Source: Ruminococcus sp.
GTDB lineage: Bacteria; Bacillota; Clostridia; Oscillospirales; Acutalibacteraceae
Length of the DNA stretch: 64,000 nt
Assembly: GCA_017458845.1 (NCBI GenBank)
Contig: JAFSZY010000024.1
Span: 62,001-126,000, forward strand
Direction: 5' to 3'
The first letter of the stretch is position 1. Each line of letters opens with the position of its first letter. Below, in pieces: positions 33,807 through 42,386 of the stretch. The notes under the pieces are model-generated. The model saw nothing but the letters and a program-made list of their open reading frames with translations. It was not told the DNA's origin and did not search any database. The translations under genes were made by a program, and so were the position numbers.

Positions 33807-35174
33807 TTATTTACCTACACAGAAGTTATGGAACACATTATCCACAACAACATCGCTTACTCTCTCGCCTGAAAGCTCCAAAATATATCCGATTGCGTCC
33901 TCCAGCGCGACGCCTACCGCGTCAAATGTCATTCCCATATTAAGCGATTCAATCGCTTCGTTCAGAGAATCGCGGGCGTTCAGCGCCGCCTGACGCTGTC
34001 TTTCGTTTGCCAGTATACCTTCGCTGGGGTTGAAGTTTTCTGTTCCCGCGATTTCGGTTATTATTTTTTCAAGGCTGTCCCTGCCTTCTCCTGTTTTAGC
34101 GGATAGTTTGACAACCCTTTTGATTTTTGATTTTATGTCGTTTTCATCAATTTTCGATTCTAAGTCGTCTTTATTTATAACCGCAACGGTTTCCAAGTCC
34201 TTGACCGCTTCGATTAAATCATAGTCATTTTGGTCAAGCTTTTCACTTGAATCAAACACCGCGAGCACAAGACCGCTGTTTCTAAGACGCTGCTTTGCCA
34301 AATCTACGCCGATTTTCTCGACAGTATCTTCGGTATCTCTGATACCTGCCGTGTCGCTCAGGCGCAGAACAACATCACCGACTAACGCTTTTTCCTCTAT
34401 AATGTCGCGCGTTGTTCCCGGAATTTCCGTAACAATGCTCCTATCGTGACCCGAGAGCAAGTTCATCAGAGTGCTTTTCCCCGCGTTAGGTTTGCCCGCG
34501 ATTACTGTATCAATTCCTTCTTTAATAATTTGCCCTTTGTCATAGGTGCTGAGCAAATCGTCAAGCGCGCCTTTTACTTCGATAAAACTTGCGCTGAGAT
34601 TATCGGTTGAAACTTCCTCAATATCTTCGTCGGGATAGTCCGCCCATGCGCTGAGATGTGCCGCTGTTGCAACGAGTTTGTTTTTTACAGCTTCTATCTT
34701 ATTCCATAGAGCTCCCTCTTTTGCGCACAGAGCTGCTCTGGCTGCAATCCTGCTCTTTGCCGATATAATGTCCGCCACAGCCTCCGCTTCCGTCAAATCC
34801 ATTTTGCCGTTGAGGAAAGCTCTCTTGGTAAATTCTCCCGCCTGCGCGAGAATTGCGCCTTCATCCAAAACTATCCGCAAAACTTCTCGAGTTATAAAAA
34901 GCCCGCCGTGACAGGACAACTCCACAACATCCTCGCCTGTATAGCTTTTGGGTTCACGAAAAACCATAGCTACACATTCGTCTACTGCTTCGTTATCTTT
35001 TACTATATGACCGAACGCGGCGCTGTAGCCTTTAAGTCCGCTGAGCTTTTTATCATTGACAGACCTAAAAACCTTGTCGGCTATTTCTATCGCTTTACCG
35101 CCGCTTATTCTGATTACACCGATACCGCCTTCTCCCTGAGCTGTGGCTATTGCGGCAATAGTTTTATTGTCCAT
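33807..35174 (-). CDS. mnmE: tRNA modification GTPase MnmE
   Basis: A 455-residue partner of MnmG. The N-terminal tetrahydrofolate-binding domain begins MDNKTIAAIATAQGEGGIGVIRISG. The G domain has G1 GKPNAGKST, the TTRD switch (PGTTRDII), G3 DTAG and G4 NKDD. The C-terminal CxGK motif (FCVGK) is intact, as needed for tRNA modification. Start ATG at 35174 with AAAGGAA. Confidence 0.96.
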   Translation of the reverse strand: MDNKTIAAIATAQGEGGIGVIRISGGKAIEIADKVFRSVNDKKLSGLKGYSAAFGHIVKDNEAVDECVAMVFREPKSYTGEDVVELSCHGGLFITREVLRIVLDEGAILAQAGEFTKRAFLNGKMDLTEAEAVADIISAKSRIAARAALCAKEGALWNKIEAVKNKLVATAAHLSAWADYPDEDIEEVSTDNLSASFIEVKGALDDLLSTYDKGQIIKEGIDTVIAGKPNAGKSTLMNLLSGHDRSIVTEIPGTTRDIIEEKALVGDVVLRLSDTAGIRDTEDTVEKIGVDLAKQRLRNSGLVLAVFDSSEKLDQNDYDLIEAVKDLETVAVINKDDLESKIDENDIKSKIKRVVKLSAKTGEGRDSLEKIITEIAGTENFNPSEGILANERQRQAALNARDSLNEAIESLNMGMTFDAVGVALEDAIGYILELSGERVSDVVVDNVFHNFCVGK

Positions 35175-35210
35175 ATAAATTCCTTTAAATGTTTTTCTGA
35201 GTTATAAACG

Positions 35211-35265
35211 AAAAGTGGTAAGAAAAGTAATTTTATTCTCATAATACTTTCCAATTACCACTTTT
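35211..35265. repeat. Short inverted repeat between jag and mnmE
   Basis: AAAAGTGGTAA (35211-35221) and TTACCACTTTT (35255-35265) form an 11-bp inverted pair. The motif AAAAGTGGTAATT recurs before maf at 48327-48339. Confidence 0.55.
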
Positions 35266-35277
35266 TACTTACAACTA

Positions 35278-35300
35278 AGCCGCCGCTATATGCGGCGGCT
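35278..35300. terminator. GC-rich terminator hairpin after jag
   Basis: A 9-bp stem AGCCGCCGC (35278-35286) with GCGGCGGCT (35292-35300) just past the jag stop. T tract weak on both sides. Confidence 0.65.
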
Positions 35301-35306
35301 CTTTGA

Positions 35307-36065
35307 TTAGTCTATTCTTCCGTAAAGGCCTGCTCCGTTGCTTTCATCGATGGGTTTACGATCGGGGTTAGCCGCGGGGCGCGGATTGTTCCTCTGTGAA
35401 CCTCTTCTGCCTGAGTAGCCTCTGTTTCTTCTTTCCTTGGGATCGGGACCGATTACAACATGGCGGGACATATTCTCGCCTTCGCTCCATGAAGTCGCGC
35501 CCTTAACCTTCTGTACCGATGTGTGAATAATTCTTCTTTCAAAGGGATTCATCGGCTCAAGGGAAGTTTTCTTACCCGTTTTAACAGCTTTATAGGCTAA
35601 TTTTCTGCCGAGGATTTCGAGAGTCTTTTCTCTCTTTTCACGGTAGTTGCCTGTATTGACGGTAATTTTGAAATAGCTGTTGTCAACATGATTCGCAACC
35701 AGGCTTGTAAGATACTGGAGAGAATCCAGAGTTTCGCCTCGTCTGCCGATGATGAAACCTACTTCTTCACCCTCGATATCAAATGTCGCGCTGGTATCTG
35801 TCTTTTCGACGTTTACTGTCAACTCAGTCAGTCCCATAGCGGCAATAACATTTTTCAGGAATTCTTCCGCTACGTCGGCGGGGCTGCCTTTGATAGTGAT
35901 TTTAACTTTTGCCTGTTTTCCTCCGAAGAGTCCCAAAACCTTCTTTTCGGGCATCTGGATAACTTCGAAGTCAACTTCATCAGTTTCGGATAAGCCGAGC
36001 TGATTTTTAGCGTCTAATAACGCTAACTCAGGTGTATCACCTGTTCCAATAACTTCTTTAACCAT
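35307..36065 (-). CDS. jag: RNA-binding protein Jag / KhpB (SpoIIIJ-associated)
   Basis: A 252-residue protein with three parts: the Jag N-terminal domain (about 1-50; EVIGTGDTPELALLDAKNQLGL), a KH domain (GEEVGFIIGRRGETLDSLQYL) and an R3H domain with R-x-x-x-H (ERRIIHTSVQ). A basic Arg/Gly/Pro tail follows. It binds RNA and affects division and envelope; its gene follows yidC as in Bacillus. Ribosome site AGAGGTT. Confidence 0.94.
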   Translation of the reverse strand: MVKEVIGTGDTPELALLDAKNQLGLSETDEVDFEVIQMPEKKVLGLFGGKQAKVKITIKGSPADVAEEFLKNVIAAMGLTELTVNVEKTDTSATFDIEGEEVGFIIGRRGETLDSLQYLTSLVANHVDNSYFKITVNTGNYREKREKTLEILGRKLAYKAVKTGKKTSLEPMNPFERRIIHTSVQKVKGATSWSEGENMSRHVVIGPDPKERRNRGYSGRRGSQRNNPRPAANPDRKPIDESNGAGLYGRID

Positions 36066-36084
36066 AAATAACCTCTATGTTAAC

Positions 36085-37044
36085 TTATTTTTTCTTTTTG
36101 CTTTCGTGTGCTGGTGCGTATGAATACTCAACCTTAGCTTCATTTATTTCAAGAAGAGCTACGTGCTGAGCTTCGTTTCGGGCTATCATTATATCGGGAC
36201 CGTAGAACTTGCCCATAATAATCGCCTGAACTAAACTGAATATGGATGAACAAATCCAGTAGAAACCAACCGCCGCGGGTACACTGAACGAAATATATGC
36301 CGAGAACAGCGGAAGCGCTATCATCATAAATTTCATACAGCCCTGCTGGTTTTGACCTGTCTTGTTAATCATCATAGTTACGAGCTGAGCTCCGACAGAT
36401 GATACAAAACAAAGAACAGGGATTAAAATGTAGAACGACAAAAATCCGTAGGTCGATGGTGTTTCAAGCAGGTTGAAGCCCGCGAAATTAAAGCCGTTTA
36501 TAAACATTTCTATTTTCGCTACATCTGCTCCCGAAAATAGCATTCCGACAAGCGATTTGGATTCGGCTAATATTTTTACCAGTGCTATCTGTTCATATGT
36601 AGCGAACCCCGAGGCTCCCGAAACCGTGTGTCCGGGTAACGCGTTAATAAAGCTTGTAGCGTTTGTTACCGTGTCTGCGTTGATGTGTAAGGTGTTTGTG
36701 AGCGGATACGCAACGCTGTAGAAAATTCCGAGCATAATAAGCATCGGAACAATGCTGGTAAGACATCCGCCTGTCGGGCTTACGCCTTCCTTTTGGTACA
36801 GCTTTTGCATTTCCTCGTTTGCTTTTTGACGATTATTCGCGTATTTTTCTCTTATTTCCTTTTGTTTTTTCTGGAGTCTGGCGGTGTTAGCCATACTTTT
36901 CTGCTGTTTGATAGAAAACGGAAATATTATAAATCTGATTACAAGAGTAAAGAATATAATCGAAACTCCGAAGTTCTTAAATACGAAAAAAAGAGCCCAG
37001 AGTAAGTATCCGAGGATACTTCCGAAAAAACCAAATATTTGCAT
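36085..37044 (-). CDS. yidC: Membrane protein insertase YidC (SpoIIIJ/Oxa1)
   Basis: A 319-residue insertase with five predicted membrane helices. The first conserved region is FFTLVIRFIIFPFSIKQQKSM, with the functional arginine in the groove helix (LVIR). The coiled, basic cytoplasmic hairpin (ARLQKKQKEIREKYANNRQKANEEMQ) is typical. Unlike Bacillus SpoIIIJ there is no lipoprotein signal at the N-terminus. It begins 3' of yidD with no gap, so the two are expressed together. Confidence 0.95.
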   Translation of the reverse strand: MQIFGFFGSILGYLLWALFFVFKNFGVSIIFFTLVIRFIIFPFSIKQQKSMANTARLQKKQKEIREKYANNRQKANEEMQKLYQKEGVSPTGGCLTSIVPMLIMLGIFYSVAYPLTNTLHINADTVTNATSFINALPGHTVSGASGFATYEQIALVKILAESKSLVGMLFSGADVAKIEMFINGFNFAGFNLLETPSTYGFLSFYILIPVLCFVSSVGAQLVTMMINKTGQNQQGCMKFMMIALPLFSAYISFSVPAAVGFYWICSSIFSLVQAIIMGKFYGPDIMIARNEAQHVALLEINEAKVEYSYAPAHESKKKK

Positions 37045-37281
37045 TTAAGAGTTCCCTCTCTTTTTTTTCTTTTCCGGGACAGGATCATAGCCTCCCCTGG
37101 AGAAAGGATTACATCTCAGAACGCGCCATATCGCGAGCAGCGTTCCTTTGAAAAAACCGTGAATTTGCAGAGCCTCTACGGCGTAGTTTGAACAAGTAGG
37201 AAAATACTTACATTTTGAGGATGTATTTGCAGAGATATTTTTCTGATAAAATTTAATAAAGCGGATCAGTAGATTTTTCAT
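37045..37281 (-). CDS. yidD: Membrane protein insertion efficiency factor YidD
   Basis: A 78-residue protein with the family signature FIKFYQKNIS, then CKYFPTCSNYAVEAL, HGFFKGTLLAIWRVLRCNPFSRGGYDPVP. It helps YidC-dependent insertion. Its start lies inside rnpA (29-base overlap), the usual arrangement. Confidence 0.95.
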   Translation of the reverse strand: MKNLLIRFIKFYQKNISANTSSKCKYFPTCSNYAVEALQIHGFFKGTLLAIWRVLRCNPFSRGGYDPVPEKKKKRGNS

Positions 37282-37621
37282 ACATATCCTTATAAATCTT
37301 AGCCTTTTTAAACTGATATTCCATAGCTGATTTTAGTTGGGTGCTTTTTACGAAGGGAGTTTTACCCCTCGCCACAAAAACAATATCATATCCGCTCTTA
37401 AGGTGTGGAGCGCATTCCTTGAACGCGGCTCTGATTACTCTGCGCGCACGGTTACGCTTGACTGCGTTTCCAATTTTTTTTCCTGTGGTTATACCGTATC
37501 GAAGGTTATCGTTTCTGTTTTTTAAAATATAGGTTACAAGTACGGGACTGATTTGGCTTTTGCCTTTATTGTAAAGCCTGTGAAAATCCTTGTTTTCTTT
37601 TAAAGTGAGAATCTCACTCAT
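37253..37621 (-). CDS. rnpA: Ribonuclease P protein component
   Basis: A 122-residue basic protein that assists the RNase P RNA in 5' maturation of tRNAs. The motif RYGITTGKKIGNAVKRNRARRVIRA covers the RNR signature. ATG at 37621 after AGGTGG; a longer start nine bases upstream overlaps the ribosome site. It follows rpmH. Confidence 0.95.
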   Translation of the reverse strand: MSEILTLKENKDFHRLYNKGKSQISPVLVTYILKNRNDNLRYGITTGKKIGNAVKRNRARRVIRAAFKECAPHLKSGYDIVFVARGKTPFVKSTQLKSAMEYQFKKAKIYKDMYEKSTDPLY

Positions 37622-37665
37622 TATAACCACCTGAACTTACGGGACGATTTCCCATAAAGAAATAA

Positions 37666-37688
37666 AGACCACATAAAAAAGTGGTCTC
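37666..37688 (-). terminator. Attenuator hairpin between rpmH and rnpA
   Basis: A 7-bp stem AGACCAC (37666-37672) with GTGGTCT (37681-37687), directly after the rpmH stop. It would let most transcripts stop after the abundant ribosomal protein gene. Confidence 0.6.
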
Positions 37689-37690
37689 AA

Positions 37691-37825
37691 TTAATATGAC
37701 AACTTTTTTCTGCCTTTTGCTCTTCTTCTTGCGAGAACTTTTCTTCCGTTAGACGTTGACATTCTTTTTCTGAAACCATGCTCCTTTTTCCTGTGGAGCT
37801 TCTTGGGCTGGTATGTTCTTTTCAT
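37691..37825 (-). CDS. rpmH: 50S ribosomal protein L34
   Basis: A 44-residue basic protein: [18 protein letters not shown] then [17 protein letters not shown], as in all L34 proteins. The start is at 37825 after AAGGAGGTAAAGG. It is the first gene of the leftward rpmH-rnpA-yidD-yidC-jag operon. Confidence 0.97.
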   Translation of the reverse strand: MKRTYQPKKLHRKKEHGFRKRMSTSNGRKVLARRRAKGRKKLSY

Positions 37826-37878
37826 TATCCTTTACCTCCTTTCGGACACATAACCTTGCATTATACTTGCAATATAGC

Positions 37879-37907
37879 ATTATAGTACAAAAAAGCCTTT
37901 TCGTCAA
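37879..37907 (-). promoter_or_regulatory. Promoter of the rpmH operon
   Basis: Minus strand: -35 TTGACG (37907-37902), 17-bp spacer, -10 TATAAT (37884-37879). A second TATAAT on the same strand is at 37865-37860 but without a good -35. Confidence 0.8.
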
Positions 37908-38149
37908 CTAAATTTTATAATTTTTTATATTACAATTTCAAGACACAATATATAGTATTTATGCGTTTTTTGACACACTATTATTATTCAATTTCAAATA
38001 AATTCAAAAAACATAAAAAATTGTAATATTAATGTTATTAATATACTTATATATTACAAAAATTTAGTTGCTTTTTATCAACAATTTTGATATAATAAAC
38101 GTAGTATTGTGGAAAATTTTGCAACCACAAAAAAGAAAGGATTTTATTT
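37908..38149. other. oriC upstream region (rpmH-dnaA spacer)
   Basis: Very AT-rich spacer between the divergent rpmH and dnaA genes. It contains the dnaA promoter and two near-consensus DnaA boxes, TTATCAACA (38075-38083) and TGTGGAAAA (38108-38116, reverse of TTTTCCACA). No reading frame is supported. Few perfect boxes were found, so the cluster may be degenerate here. Confidence 0.7.
38068..38096 (+). promoter_or_regulatory. dnaA: Promoter of dnaA with a DnaA box inside
   Basis: -35 TTGCTT (38068-38073), 17-bp spacer, -10 TATAAT (38091-38096) with TGA extension. A near-consensus DnaA box lies between the two elements and another just after the start, fitting DnaA self-repression. Confidence 0.68.
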
Positions 38150-39469
38150 ATGGACCGTTTTGATGATGCTTGGAAAGTAATATGTGAATATTGCAAAAAA
38201 AATATCACAGACGTCGCTTATAATACATGGATAAGTAAGATTGAGCCTATCGGTATAGATTTGGATAAAAAAGAGTCAAATCTTCTCGTTCCCAATGATT
38301 TTCACAGGAAAACCCTGGAGCGCTGTTATCTGGTTCTTTTGAGCGAGGCTTTTAAAGCGGTATTTGATACCGACATAAAAATAATATTTAAAATTCCCGA
38401 AGAAACAGAAGTCGAGGAAATTGTTAATCCTATTACGCCTTCCTCTAATGACGAGTATGAATATACCTTTGACACCTTTATCGTCGGCAACTCAAACAAA
38501 TTTGCTCACGCGGCTTGTTTGGCTGTTGCCCAAAATCCGTCAAAAGCATATAACCCTCTTTTTCTCTACGGAAATTCAGGATTGGGAAAAACTCACTTGC
38601 TTTTCGCTATTAGCAATGAAATAAAAAAGAATGACCCTTCAAAAACAATTTGCTATGTAAAAGGTGAGGACTTCACCAATGATTTGATTGAATCCCTACA
38701 TAAAGTTTCCATGTCCGAGTTCAGACAAAAATATAGATATAACGACGTACTTCTCGTTGACGATGTTCAATTTATCGGCGGCAAGGAAAGTACGCAGCAG
38801 GAATTCTTCCATACATTTGAAACCTTATATCAGGATCAAAAGCAGATAATCCTCACATCCGACAGACCCCCCAAGGAAATCAAAACTCTGGACGACAGAC
38901 TCAGAAGCAGATTTGAAATGGGACTTATAGCTGACATTCAGCCGCCCGATTTAGAAACAAGAATCGCAATCATCAAGAGAAAAGCCGATATAATGAATAT
39001 TGAAATTCCAAACGATGTTTGCGAATACATCGCCACCAATGTAAAAAGCAATATTCGTCAGCTGGAGGGAACTGTCAAAAAGATTAAAGCAAAAAATAAT
39101 CTTGACGGAGAAAAACCTTCTATCAAATCCGTTCAAAATATTATTGCTGACATTTTAAACAATGATACTCCCCCCGAAGTAACAGTTGAAAAGATTATTG
39201 AAGAAGTTGCAAGAACCTATAATGTTAATTCCGAGGAGCTGAGAAGCTCAAACAACCGAAGCGCCTATATAAGCAAACCAAGACAGGTTGCAATCTACAT
39301 TGTTAATGAACTGACAAATCTCACCCAGGAAAATATAGGAAAAGAGTTCGGCGGCAGGGACCACTCAACTATAAAATACGCCATTGATACAACTAACAAA
39401 AAGATGAAGCAGGACTCAAAATTGAAATCTATAGTTGAGGATATTATTAAAAACTGCAGCACGGAATAA
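38150..39469 (+). CDS. dnaA: Chromosomal replication initiator DnaA
   Basis: A 439-residue AAA+ initiator. Domain I (1-85, with VAYNTWISKIEPI) is followed by a short linker. The ATPase domain has Walker A GNSGLGKTH near 141-149 and Walker B VLLVDDVQFIGGKESTQQEFFHTF. The C-terminal DNA-binding domain has the signature FGGRDHSTIKYAID. The gene has AT-rich codons (AAA, TAT, AGA) compared with genes to the left. ATG at 38150. Confidence 0.98.
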   Translation: MDRFDDAWKVICEYCKKNITDVAYNTWISKIEPIGIDLDKKESNLLVPNDFHRKTLERCYLVLLSEAFKAVFDTDIKIIFKIPEETEVEEIVNPITPSSNDEYEYTFDTFIVGNSNKFAHAACLAVAQNPSKAYNPLFLYGNSGLGKTHLLFAISNEIKKNDPSKTICYVKGEDFTNDLIESLHKVSMSEFRQKYRYNDVLLVDDVQFIGGKESTQQEFFHTFETLYQDQKQIILTSDRPPKEIKTLDDRLRSRFEMGLIADIQPPDLETRIAIIKRKADIMNIEIPNDVCEYIATNVKSNIRQLEGTVKKIKAKNNLDGEKPSIKSVQNIIADILNNDTPPEVTVEKIIEEVARTYNVNSEELRSSNNRSAYISKPRQVAIYIVNELTNLTQENIGKEFGGRDHSTIKYAIDTTNKKMKQDSKLKSIVEDIIKNCSTE

Positions 39470-39701
39470 TTTTCCACTTTTTTCTCAACTTTTAACTTTA
39501 ATTTTTTAACAATTTCTCAGATAAATTATTAAAGCTTTAAAATTTTAAACTTTTTCAACATTTTCAAAATAATAAAATATTCTTAAAAATTCAATTATAA
39601 TCTAAACTTTTTAATATTTTAACATTTTAACATACCCTACTACTACTACTGTTAATAATTATAATTATGTATTCTTAGTTAGTAATCAAAGGAGAATAAA
39701 A
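39470..39701. other. oriC unwinding region between dnaA and dnaN
   Basis: 232 bases, extremely AT-rich. TTTTCCACT (39470-39478) and TTTTCAACA (39552-39560) are weak DnaA-box-like sites. The region ends with the CTA repeat and a TATAAT (39660-39665) that may be a dnaN -10. Position and composition match the Bacillus DNA-unwinding element. Confidence 0.75.
39635..39651. promoter_or_regulatory. DnaA-trio-like repeat
   Basis: CCC followed by CTACTACTACTACTG, i.e. four CTA units and a CTG. In Bacillus, 3'-GAT-5' trinucleotides next to a GC cluster are where DnaA first opens the helix; the order GC cluster, trios, then AT-rich DNA is the same here. Confidence 0.75.
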
Positions 39702-40802
39702 ATGAAAATCAATCTATTAAGAACAGATTTAGCCGAAGCGGTAAATAACGTATCAAGAGCTGTTTCAAGCAAAGCCTCTATTCCCGCGTTGGAAGGTATT
39801 CTTTTGAAAGCCTATGGTTCAAAATTATCAATTTCGGGATATGATCTTGAGATAGGAATTACAACGAGCATAGACGCGACAATACAGGAACAGGGAGAAG
39901 TAGTGGTCAGCTCGAGATTATTCTCCGAAATAGTAAGAAAGCTTCCCGAGGAAGTAGTATGTATTGAAACCGACGACAGAATGATTACTTATATCACAAG
40001 CGGACAGGCGGATTACCAGATTGTCGGAATGTCGTCAGTTGAATATCCCGATTTACCCACATTTGAGGAAAATGAGAATATCGAAATCAAGGGCGATATT
40101 CTCAAAGATATGATCAAGAGCACTGTTTACGCTGTTTCCGATAATAATTCAAAACCTATATACACAGGTTCGCTGTTCGATATTTCGGACAAGACTTTTA
40201 AAATAGTCGCGATTGACGGATACAGAATGGCTGTAAGAAAAGAAGAAATCGACAGCGATATTAATTCTCAATTTGTTGTTCCCGGAAAAACACAGAATGA
40301 AATTCTGAAATTAATCAGCGACGACGAAAATGTAAATATCAGTATCGGACAAAGACATATTCTCTTTAAGATTGAAGAATACTCGGTTATTTCAAGATTA
40401 ATTGAAGGAACATTCCTTGATTATAACAGTACAATTCCTAAAACAGCAAAAACAGAGGTTATAATTAATACAAGAAGTCTTATCAGTTCGGTCGACAGAA
40501 TGGCTTTGCTAAACAGCGATAAGATTCAGAGCCCCGTAAGATGCAACTTTTCAACTGACGAAATTCATCTTTCCTGTACTTCCGCTGTAGGAAAAGCCAA
40601 CGATAAAATATCAGCTCCGATTATGGGAGAAGATGTGGAAATCGGATTTAACAACAGATATCTGCTTGAAGCACTCAGAAATGTTGATACGGATGAAGTT
40701 AAGATGGTACTTAACGGAAGTCTTTCACCTATGATTATCACTCCCGTAAAGGGAGACAGCTTTGTCAGTTTAGTTGTTCCGATGAGATTGTCAAATGGAT
40801 AA
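39702..40802 (+). CDS. dnaN: DNA polymerase III beta subunit (sliding clamp)
   Basis: A 366-residue clamp that tethers the replicase to DNA. It has the three-fold DnaN domain pattern, starting MKINLLRTDLAEAVNNVSRAV and ending with the conserved clamp C-terminus (MIITPVKGDSFVSLVVPMRL). ATG at 39702 with AAAGGAG upstream. It overlaps the S4-domain gene by eight bases. Confidence 0.97.
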   Translation: MKINLLRTDLAEAVNNVSRAVSSKASIPALEGILLKAYGSKLSISGYDLEIGITTSIDATIQEQGEVVVSSRLFSEIVRKLPEEVVCIETDDRMITYITSGQADYQIVGMSSVEYPDLPTFEENENIEIKGDILKDMIKSTVYAVSDNNSKPIYTGSLFDISDKTFKIVAIDGYRMAVRKEEIDSDINSQFVVPGKTQNEILKLISDDENVNISIGQRHILFKIEEYSVISRLIEGTFLDYNSTIPKTAKTEVIINTRSLISSVDRMALLNSDKIQSPVRCNFSTDEIHLSCTSAVGKANDKISAPIMGEDVEIGFNNRYLLEALRNVDTDEVKMVLNGSLSPMIITPVKGDSFVSLVVPMRLSNG

Positions 40803-41013
40803 GAAAGTAATAAAAGTTGAAGGCGAATATATAAAGCTTCAGGATTTGCTCAAATACAGCGGACTCTGTCAGACAGGCGGACACGCGAAAGTAGTTATTC
40901 AAAACGGTGATGTCAAAGTAAACGGCGAAGTATGCGAAATGCGCGGAAAAAAATTGCGTACAGGCGATATCGCTGAATATAATAATGAACAGGTAGAAGT
41001 AATCATGGTATAA
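40795..41013 (+). CDS. yaaA: S4-domain RNA-binding protein YaaA/RlbA
   Basis: A 72-residue S4 fold (GEYIKLQDLLKYSGLCQTGG then VKVNGEVCEMRGKKLRTGD). It sits between dnaN and recF as in Bacillus, where the homologue acts in large-subunit ribosome biogenesis. Overlaps dnaN by eight bases. Confidence 0.93.
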   Translation: MDKKVIKVEGEYIKLQDLLKYSGLCQTGGHAKVVIQNGDVKVNGEVCEMRGKKLRTGDIAEYNNEQVEVIMV

Positions 41014-41025
41014 AGGGGAAATAAG

Positions 41026-42123
41026 GTGTACGTTACAGGTTTACAATTCAAAAATTACCGTAATCTTAACGACGGCATTATTGAACCTTCGGAAAATATC
41101 AACGTAATTTACGGAAATAACGCTCAGGGAAAAACCAATATTCTTGAATCATTATGGCTCTTTTGCGGCGGACACAGCTTCAGAGGAGCAAAAGAAAATG
41201 AATTTATAAAGTTCGGGGAGAATTTTTCAAGAATAAAAGTCAGTTTTTTTTCTCAGAACAGAGAACAGGAAGCGGAAATCCTGTATAACGGCGGAAAAAA
41301 GGAAGTCACCATCAACGGAGTAAAAAAACACTCCTCAACTTCTTTGATTGGAAAATATACGGCTGTGGTGTTTTCGCCTGAGGATTTAACTCTTGTAAAA
41401 AAAGGTCCCAGCGCGAGAAGACGTTTTATTGACAGCGCGATTTGCAGGGAAAGAATCCAGAACGCTGTGATTATATCAAAGTACAATCAGACCTTGAATC
41501 AGAGAAACGCTCTTCTTAAAGATATCTACAAACATCCCGAGCTCAGAACAATGCTCGAGATATGGGACGAAAATCTCTGTAATTTAGGTTCAAAAATTGT
41601 ATTTCAAAGATTAAAATATATAGAAAAAATTATAGAATACGCGAAAGAATATCATAACGGTATTTCGGACGAAAAAGAAAAGCTTGAAATAAAATATATT
41701 TCAACCTGCTCCGCAAAAAAGGGAGACACTATAGAAGAAATATATGAGAAATTTAAAAACTGTCTTAAAAACAGCGTCAACGACGATTGCCGAACGGGAT
41801 TTACAAACATAGGTCCGCAGCGTGATGATTTTGAAATTATCATCAATCAGAAGAAGGCAAAGGTTTTTGCTTCGCAAGGGCAGCAAAGGAGCGCAGTTTT
41901 ATCTCTTAAACTGGCGGAAGCCAAAGTTCTGAGTGAAATGACGGGAGAAAATCCTGTTATACTTCTGGATGACGTTTTGTCAGAGCTGGATAAGAAAAGA
42001 CAAAGCTTTTTACTCAACGAAATATCCGATTATCAGGTTTTTATTACCTGCTGTGATTTTGAAGAAGATGAATATTTAAAACACGGAAAAAAGTTCTTTG
42101 TAAAAGAAGGAAGGATAAACTGA
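41026..42123 (+). CDS. recF: DNA repair and replication protein RecF
   Basis: A 365-residue SMC-like ATPase that loads RecA at gaps. Walker A GNNAQGKTNILES, signature region FASQGQQRSAVLSLKLAEA, Walker B PVILLDDVLSELD. GTG at 41026 after AAAGGGGAAA. Stop TGA overlaps the next ATG as TGATG. Confidence 0.96.
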   Translation: MYVTGLQFKNYRNLNDGIIEPSENINVIYGNNAQGKTNILESLWLFCGGHSFRGAKENEFIKFGENFSRIKVSFFSQNREQEAEILYNGGKKEVTINGVKKHSSTSLIGKYTAVVFSPEDLTLVKKGPSARRRFIDSAICRERIQNAVIISKYNQTLNQRNALLKDIYKHPELRTMLEIWDENLCNLGSKIVFQRLKYIEKIIEYAKEYHNGISDEKEKLEIKYISTCSAKKGDTIEEIYEKFKNCLKNSVNDDCRTGFTNIGPQRDDFEIIINQKKAKVFASQGQQRSAVLSLKLAEAKVLSEMTGENPVILLDDVLSELDKKRQSFLLNEISDYQVFITCCDFEEDEYLKHGKKFFVKEGRIN

Positions 42124-42386
42124 TGTACCTCCATCTGGGAGAAAAAACAGTGATAAAAACCGAGAATATTATCGGAATTTTTGACCTGGATAATACGACC
42201 GTATCAAAAAACACAAGGGTCTATTTAGCAAAGCAGCAAAAAGAGGGCAACGTCATCAACGTAAGCTACGAGCTTCCAAAATCTTTTATAATATGTGAAG
42301 AAAATAATGAGAAAAAAATATACATCAGCCAATTGTCAAATCAAACATTGTACAGACGAATTTTAAATAACGGGAGGAAATTATGA
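42123..42386 (+). CDS. remB: RemB-like matrix-gene regulator (DUF370)
   Basis: An 87-residue small DNA-binding regulator: MYLHLGEKTVIKTENIIGIFDLD and SYELPKSFII, as in the Bacillus RemB (YaaB) family. In Bacillus, RemA/RemB control biofilm matrix genes. It is coupled to recF (TGATG) and to the following zinc-ribbon gene (ATGA). Confidence 0.88.
   Translation: MYLHLGEKTVIKTENIIGIFDLDNTTVSKNTRVYLAKQQKEGNVINVSYELPKSFIICEENNEKKIYISQLSNQTLYRRILNNGRKL

Noticed and set aside
35211..35265. CRISPR-like spacing of short repeats
   Set aside because: Only one inverted pair, no regular direct repeats or spacers and no cas genes in the window.
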